Shown: positions 7,252 through 10,402 of the stretch, piece after piece
How positions within the stretch are numbered: position 1 is the stretch's first letter
Layout: each line of letters begins with the position of its first letter
DNA from: Eggerthellaceae bacterium UBA5808
GTDB taxonomy: Bacteria > Actinomycetota > Coriobacteriia > Coriobacteriales > Eggerthellaceae
Assembly (NCBI GenBank): GCA_002417975.1
Contig: DIDE01000003.1
Location: forward strand, 1 to 10,402
Reading direction: 5' to 3'
Length of the DNA: 10,402 nt
The notes under the pieces: generated by a model
What the model was told of the DNA's origin: nothing
Database searches by the model: none
The model's input: only the letters and a program-made list of their open reading frames with translations
Made by a program: the position numbers and the translations under genes

Positions 7252-7272
7252 ATCTATAGATAGTGCATTGCA
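7241..7272. repeat. Perfect 32-bp palindrome between hisA and hisF
   Basis: The left half, TGCAATGCACTATCTA (7241-7256), is exactly the reverse complement of the right half, with no spacer at all. As RNA it would form a stem of about 14 pairs capped by a tetraloop; as DNA it could be a cruciform or a two-fold symmetric protein site. It is followed by GAGGCGC, not by T's, so it is not an ordinary intrinsic terminator. It lies 84 bp after the hisA stop and 75 bp before hisF. Confidence 0.9.
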
Positions 7273-7347
7273 GAGGCGCATAGCAATAGCGCAACGTATC
7301 AAAGACGTTTGCTGATATAAAGATATGCACAATCGTAAGGAGTTGGA

Positions 7348-8112
7348 ATGCTAGCAAAACGGGTAATCCCTTGTATGGATGTCAAGGATGGCCGTGTCGT
7401 AAAGGGCGTTAATTTTGTCCATTTGCGTGATGCTGGCGATCCTATTGAACTTGCAAAGGCATACGATGCGCAGCGTGCCGATGAAGTCATTTTCTTGGAT
7501 ATTACTGCTACGAGTGAAGGCAGAAAGACTACGGTTGATATGGCGAGTCGTGCGAGCGAGGAACTACATCTTCCGTATTGCGTAGGTGGCGGATTTCGCA
7601 CTATAGATGACATGCGGACGATGATTGCCGCAGGTGCCGATAAAGTTTCGGTTAATTCCGCAGCGGTAGCTGATCCTACGTTGTTAACGTGTGCCGCACG
7701 CGCATTTGGATCGCAAGCAATCGTATGTGCAATCGACGCCCATCACGTTGCAGGGTCTCGTGATGCGTGGGAGGTCTACGTACACGGTGGTCGTACGGCA
7801 ACAGGGATGGATGCTGTGACTTGGGCGTGCGAAGCAGCCCGACGTGGTGCAGGAGAAATTCTACTGACCAGTATGGATCGTGATGGAAGCAAAGAAGGGT
7901 TTGATATTCCCTTAACGCGTGCAGTTTCTCGTGCTGTCAATATTCCGGTGATTGCAAGTGGAGGCGTAGGGAAACTCGAGCATTTTGCCGAAGGAATTAT
8001 CGAAGGCGAAGCAGATGCTGTGCTTGCGGCAAGCGTATTCCACTTTGGTACGTTTTCGATTCGTGAGGTTAAAACGTATCTGAAGGCGCAGGGTATTCCT
8101 GTGCGACTTTAG
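7348..8112 (+). CDS. hisF: Imidazole glycerol phosphate synthase, cyclase subunit HisF
   Basis: Uses ammonia delivered by HisH to convert PRFAR to imidazole glycerol phosphate and AICAR. The 254-residue (beta-alpha)8 barrel has the catalytic acids D11 in VIPCMDVKDGRVVKG and D130 in VCAIDAHH, the phosphate-binding VGGGFRT (79-85), LLTSMDRDGS with the glycine-rich loop ASGGVGK, and the C-terminal AASVFHFG. The ATG at 7348 follows AAGGAG (7337-7342). Unlike the preceding genes it is set apart, 190 bp after hisA and 170 bp before hisI; it may have its own promoter or be subject to RNA-level control by the palindrome upstream. Confidence 0.97.
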   Translation: MLAKRVIPCMDVKDGRVVKGVNFVHLRDAGDPIELAKAYDAQRADEVIFLDITATSEGRKTTVDMASRASEELHLPYCVGGGFRTIDDMRTMIAAGADKVSVNSAAVADPTLLTCAARAFGSQAIVCAIDAHHVAGSRDAWEVYVHGGRTATGMDAVTWACEAARRGAGEILLTSMDRDGSKEGFDIPLTRAVSRAVNIPVIASGGVGKLEHFAEGIIEGEADAVLAASVFHFGTFSIREVKTYLKAQGIPVRL

Positions 8113-8282
8113 CGCTCATTAAACACAAGTTGGTTGTGCTTTGCATATCGGTTTTGATTGTATACTGCGGGTCGGTTGTTGCCGAATGCTTGATGGCATA
8201 TATGTTATTGATTGCATATTCAGGTGACAGACTGATAAGCGTGTGATATGACGTGCTTTTATCTAACGTACGAGGAGTGCGA
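8113..8282 (+). promoter_or_regulatory. hisF-hisI gap with possible internal promoter
   Basis: The gap is AT-rich and lacks a gene. TATACT (8161-8166) is a good -10 match, but no -35 box stands at 16-18 bp; TTGTTG (8176-8181) with TATATG (8199-8204) has correct 17-bp spacing but weak boxes. GCATAT occurs three times (8143, 8196, 8214). A short hairpin CACAA/TTGTG (8124-8128 and 8134-8138) follows hisF but has no T-run. Whether hisI is transcribed separately cannot be decided from this. Confidence 0.25.
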
Positions 8283-9113
8283 ATGAACTATAACGAGTTG
8301 CAATTTGATGATCGTGGTTTGATCCCTTGTATCGTTCAAGACGCCTTAACGCGAAGTGTGCTGATGATGGCTTGGATGAATCGTCATTCTCTTGAACTAA
8401 CGATCAAGGAACGTACCACCTGGTTCTGGTCTCGATCACGCAAGTGCTTATGGCACAAGGGAGAGACGAGTGGAAACACGCAGCGTCTTGTCGACCTGCG
8501 TTATGATTGCGACGGCGATACCCTGCTCGCTCTTGTCGAGCCTGCTGGACCAGCGTGTCATACAGGACATACGTCGTGTTTCTATCGATCGATAGAACCA
8601 TCTAACGATGAAATTTCTTTCGAAAGTGAAGATGAATCATCGCATAGCTCTTCGTCTATGGATACAGTTGTCGATAAAACATTGCCATTGGATGATTCCC
8701 GGCTTTGCACGGGACTTATGGGAACACTTGGAATTGAATTTACCGATGTTTCCGCACGTCATGTGGCTGCTCGTATGCCCATCAGCGATCGTGTTGCTCA
8801 GCCGCACGGGTTTGTTCATGGTGGTGCGACGATTGCCCTGTTGGAATCGGTTGCAAGCGCGGGATCGGAAGCTCAGGCCACACCAGATGAGCTGTCTTTT
8901 GGTGTGCGTGTCACCGTTAGACATCGCAAAAGTGCTAAACGCGGATTGCTGTATGGCGAGGCATCATTCGACCATGCCGAAGGGGACTATCGCTATTGGA
9001 CGGTACGCGCGTACGATGATGCAGGAGATACGATTTCTGATGGATCAGTTGTCGTTAAGGTTGTTGCGCGCGAACGCTATCAGCAAATACGCTCACAGAG
9101 CAACGAGCAATAG
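8283..9113 (+). CDS. hisI: HisI fused to a PaaI-like hotdog thioesterase domain
   Basis: Residues 1 to about 105 are phosphoribosyl-AMP cyclohydrolase, the metal-dependent enzyme that opens the adenine ring of PR-AMP. Visible are WFWSRSRKCLWHKGETSGN (47-65), the metal-binding DCDGD (75-79) and GPACHTGHTSCFY (89-101), so the site looks complete. Residues 107-138 form an acidic, serine-rich linker. Residues about 141-262 match the PaaI/4HBT hotdog family: QPHGFVHGGATIALLESVAS (173-192), with HGG at 179-181 and the candidate catalytic acid E188, then VRVTVRHRKSAKRG and a final strand pattern ending GSVVVKV. In most bifunctional enzymes the C-terminal partner is HisE; no HisE sequence is seen here. 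I chose the ATG at 8283, five bases after GAGGAG, over an in-frame GTG at 8253. The thioesterase substrate is unknown, probably an acyl-CoA if active. Confidence 0.93.
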   Translation: MNYNELQFDDRGLIPCIVQDALTRSVLMMAWMNRHSLELTIKERTTWFWSRSRKCLWHKGETSGNTQRLVDLRYDCDGDTLLALVEPAGPACHTGHTSCFYRSIEPSNDEISFESEDESSHSSSSMDTVVDKTLPLDDSRLCTGLMGTLGIEFTDVSARHVAARMPISDRVAQPHGFVHGGATIALLESVASAGSEAQATPDELSFGVRVTVRHRKSAKRGLLYGEASFDHAEGDYRYWTVRAYDDAGDTISDGSVVVKVVARERYQQIRSQSNEQ

Positions 9114-9259
9114 GGTAATTATGAGTATTGGGTAACTAAGAAATAGCAGGGAAATAAGCCAAAGTAACAAGTCAACATAGCGGGCTTAGTCCGCTGGTGG
9201 ACTCAATGGATTCTAGACGTAGTTAGTTTGCGCGACAAAAATTGAATTGGTCTAACAAG

Positions 9260-9300
9260 AAACATGCAGCCCGTCAGGTATACGACGGACTGCATGTTTT
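9260..9300. terminator. Bidirectional hairpin terminator between hisI and the transporter gene
   Basis: AAACATGCAGCCCGTC (9260-9275) pairs with GACGGACTGCATGTTT (9284-9299), 16 positions with a single C-A mismatch and an 8-nt loop. On the + strand it ends in TTTT; on the - strand it is followed by TTTCTTGTT. It lies about 147 bp after hisI and 60 bp after the stop of the convergent transporter gene, so it can serve both. The bases 9114-9259 hold no gene, only two weak alternative hairpins at 9179-9203. Confidence 0.75.
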
Positions 9301-9358
9301 GGAAGAGAGGGCATTTTGATCTATAGGATTTCACGCCTTTGATACGTAGCTGACGGGA

Positions 9359-10402
9359 TTACATACCTCCGATAATGCAGCCAACGATAAAGATAAGAAT
9401 CGTCACGCCGCAAAACACGTATTTTCCTAAAGGATAAAACCATGCGCCCAACGGATGCGTACGTCCGCGATTAACTTCCTTGAGACAATCTTTTTTGGAA
9501 TGGAACCAGAAGAACATGATGCCAGCGAGTGCCGCGCCAATAGGGCAAGCAACGATCGAGCAAAAGTCCATCCAGCCAGCAACGATTCCTTGTATACAAA
9601 GACCGATAGCTACGCCTATAACCATGATGATAGCGACCGCTGCAGATCGTTTGAGATGTAGAAGCTCTTGCAGTGTAGCGACTGGCGTCTCAAATAAGTT
9701 AATCAGTGATGTTAATCCTGCAAAGAGAACGGCGACAAAGAAAATTATCAGAATGAGCTGTCCGCCAGGCATACCTTTGATGATGTTGGGAAGGTAGATA
9801 AAGAGCAACCCTGGACCACCACTCGAGAGCTGCTCGCCTGTTGTTGCGATAGCGGGGATGATGACAAGCGCTGCAAGCATTGCGGCAATAGCGCTAAAGA
9901 TTGCGACCATTTTTGCGCTAAAGGGAATATTCTCTCGTTTGTCTAAATATGATCCATAGATTAGGGTGCCGCTACCCGCAATCGACAGCGAAAAGAAAGC
10001 TTGGCCAAGTGCAAAGACCCACACCATTGGATCGAGCAGTCCTTGAGGATCAAGAACAAATATGTATTGATATCCAGCACTTGCTCCCGGAAGTGTTGAT
10101 ACATAGATTGCGAGCCCAATGAACATGACGTAAAACAAGGGAATCATAACCTTGTTTGCTTTCTCGATGCCGTTTCCGATACCGAGCGCCAAGATAAGTC
10201 CGATGATAATCATGCCAATGATTTGCCAGAAATTGTTTCCTCCCAGGGTTGCCATAGAGCCGAATGCTGCGGCAAATTGTGAGATGTCATCATTAGCCAT
10301 CGTTGATCCAGAAAAGGCACCAAACGTATAAGCGACGATCCAGCCTACGACGACCGAATAGCCGATTGCCATTGCTAATGATCCTACGACGGGGCGGATC
10401 CC
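9359..10402 (-). CDS. Sodium:neurotransmitter symporter (NSS) family transporter, 3' part
   Basis: Partial gene running off the right edge; 347 codons are visible and the frame is still open there, with GIRPVVGSLA before the first internal methionine, so the true start lies outside. The family uses the sodium gradient to import amino acids or similar compounds across the inner membrane. The visible part corresponds to LeuT helices 3-11. The best landmarks are the unwound helix 6 region VWVFALGQAFFSLSIAGSG followed by YGSYL, and FAGLTSLINL of helix 8, which contains the Thr-Ser positions used for a sodium site. The protein ends after helix 11 (ending CIIGGM), like the 11-helix bacterial members rather than 12-helix LeuT. 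It is convergent with the his operon. Substrate is not determined; a link to histidine is not supported. Confidence 0.9.
   Translation of the reverse strand, partial: GIRPVVGSLAMAIGYSVVVGWIVAYTFGAFSGSTMANDDISQFAAAFGSMATLGGNNFWQIIGMIIIGLILALGIGNGIEKANKVMIPLFYVMFIGLAIYVSTLPGASAGYQYIFVLDPQGLLDPMVWVFALGQAFFSLSIAGSGTLIYGSYLDKRENIPFSAKMVAIFSAIAAMLAALVIIPAIATTGEQLSSGGPGLLFIYLPNIIKGMPGGQLILIIFFVAVLFAGLTSLINLFETPVATLQELLHLKRSAAVAIIMVIGVAIGLCIQGIVAGWMDFCSIVACPIGAALAGIMFFWFHSKKDCLKEVNRGRTHPLGAWFYPLGKYVFCGVTILIFIVGCIIGGM

Noticed and set aside
7241..7272. Intrinsic terminator after hisA
   Set aside because: The stem is strong, but the next bases are GAGGCGC with no T-run on the + strand.
8690..9113. C-terminal HisE domain, as in the common HisIE fusion
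   Set aside because: The region contains the HGG motif and strand pattern of hotdog thioesterases and no acidic metal-binding helix pattern of HisE.

Overview
The window carries an almost complete histidine biosynthesis cluster on the + strand. It is preceded by about 1 kb of repeat-rich non-coding DNA and followed, on the opposite strand, by the 3' part of a sodium-coupled amino-acid transporter gene. Base composition looks close to balanced, starts are ATG, and Shine-Dalgarno sequences are strong (AAGGAG or GAGGAG). The gene order hisD-C-B-H-A-F-I is the one usually seen in Actinobacteria, while a short-form HisG dependent on HisZ is not typical of that phylum's better-known members. My best guess is a gut or oral anaerobe of the Coriobacteriia, but this is an inference with low to moderate confidence; no rRNA or marker gene is present.

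Layout. Positions 1-540 hold a degenerate tandem array with a 62-63 bp period. Most units can form a hairpin at the same place, and in at least one unit both sides of the stem have changed together. A hairpin followed by five T's lies just after the array. Positions 569-776 show nothing I recognise. Positions 777-930 are a second, unrelated array built from 7-bp AAGYACY words and 4-bp spacers. A short leader (937-1056) with a weak promoter candidate precedes the first gene.

The operon starts at 1057 with a HisZ-HisG fusion, then hisD, hisC, hisB, hisH and hisA, all overlapping or nearly touching. hisF and hisI are each set off by 170-190 bp gaps. The first gap contains a perfect 32-bp palindrome and a competing upstream hairpin. 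The final gene fuses HisI (phosphoribosyl-AMP cyclohydrolase) not to HisE, its usual partner, but to a PaaI-like hotdog thioesterase domain.

Pathway logic. HisZG makes phosphoribosyl-ATP, HisI opens the ring of phosphoribosyl-AMP, HisA isomerises the product, and HisH plus HisF form imidazole glycerol phosphate. HisB dehydrates it, HisC transaminates, and HisD oxidises histidinol to histidine. Two steps have no gene here: phosphoribosyl-ATP pyrophosphohydrolase (HisE) and histidinol-phosphate phosphatase. Downstream, a bidirectional hairpin terminator separates hisI from the convergent NSS-family transporter gene, which runs off the right edge.

The most notable points are the HisI-thioesterase fusion, the HisZG fusion, the 62-bp hairpin array, and the palindrome with its alternative pairing before hisF.
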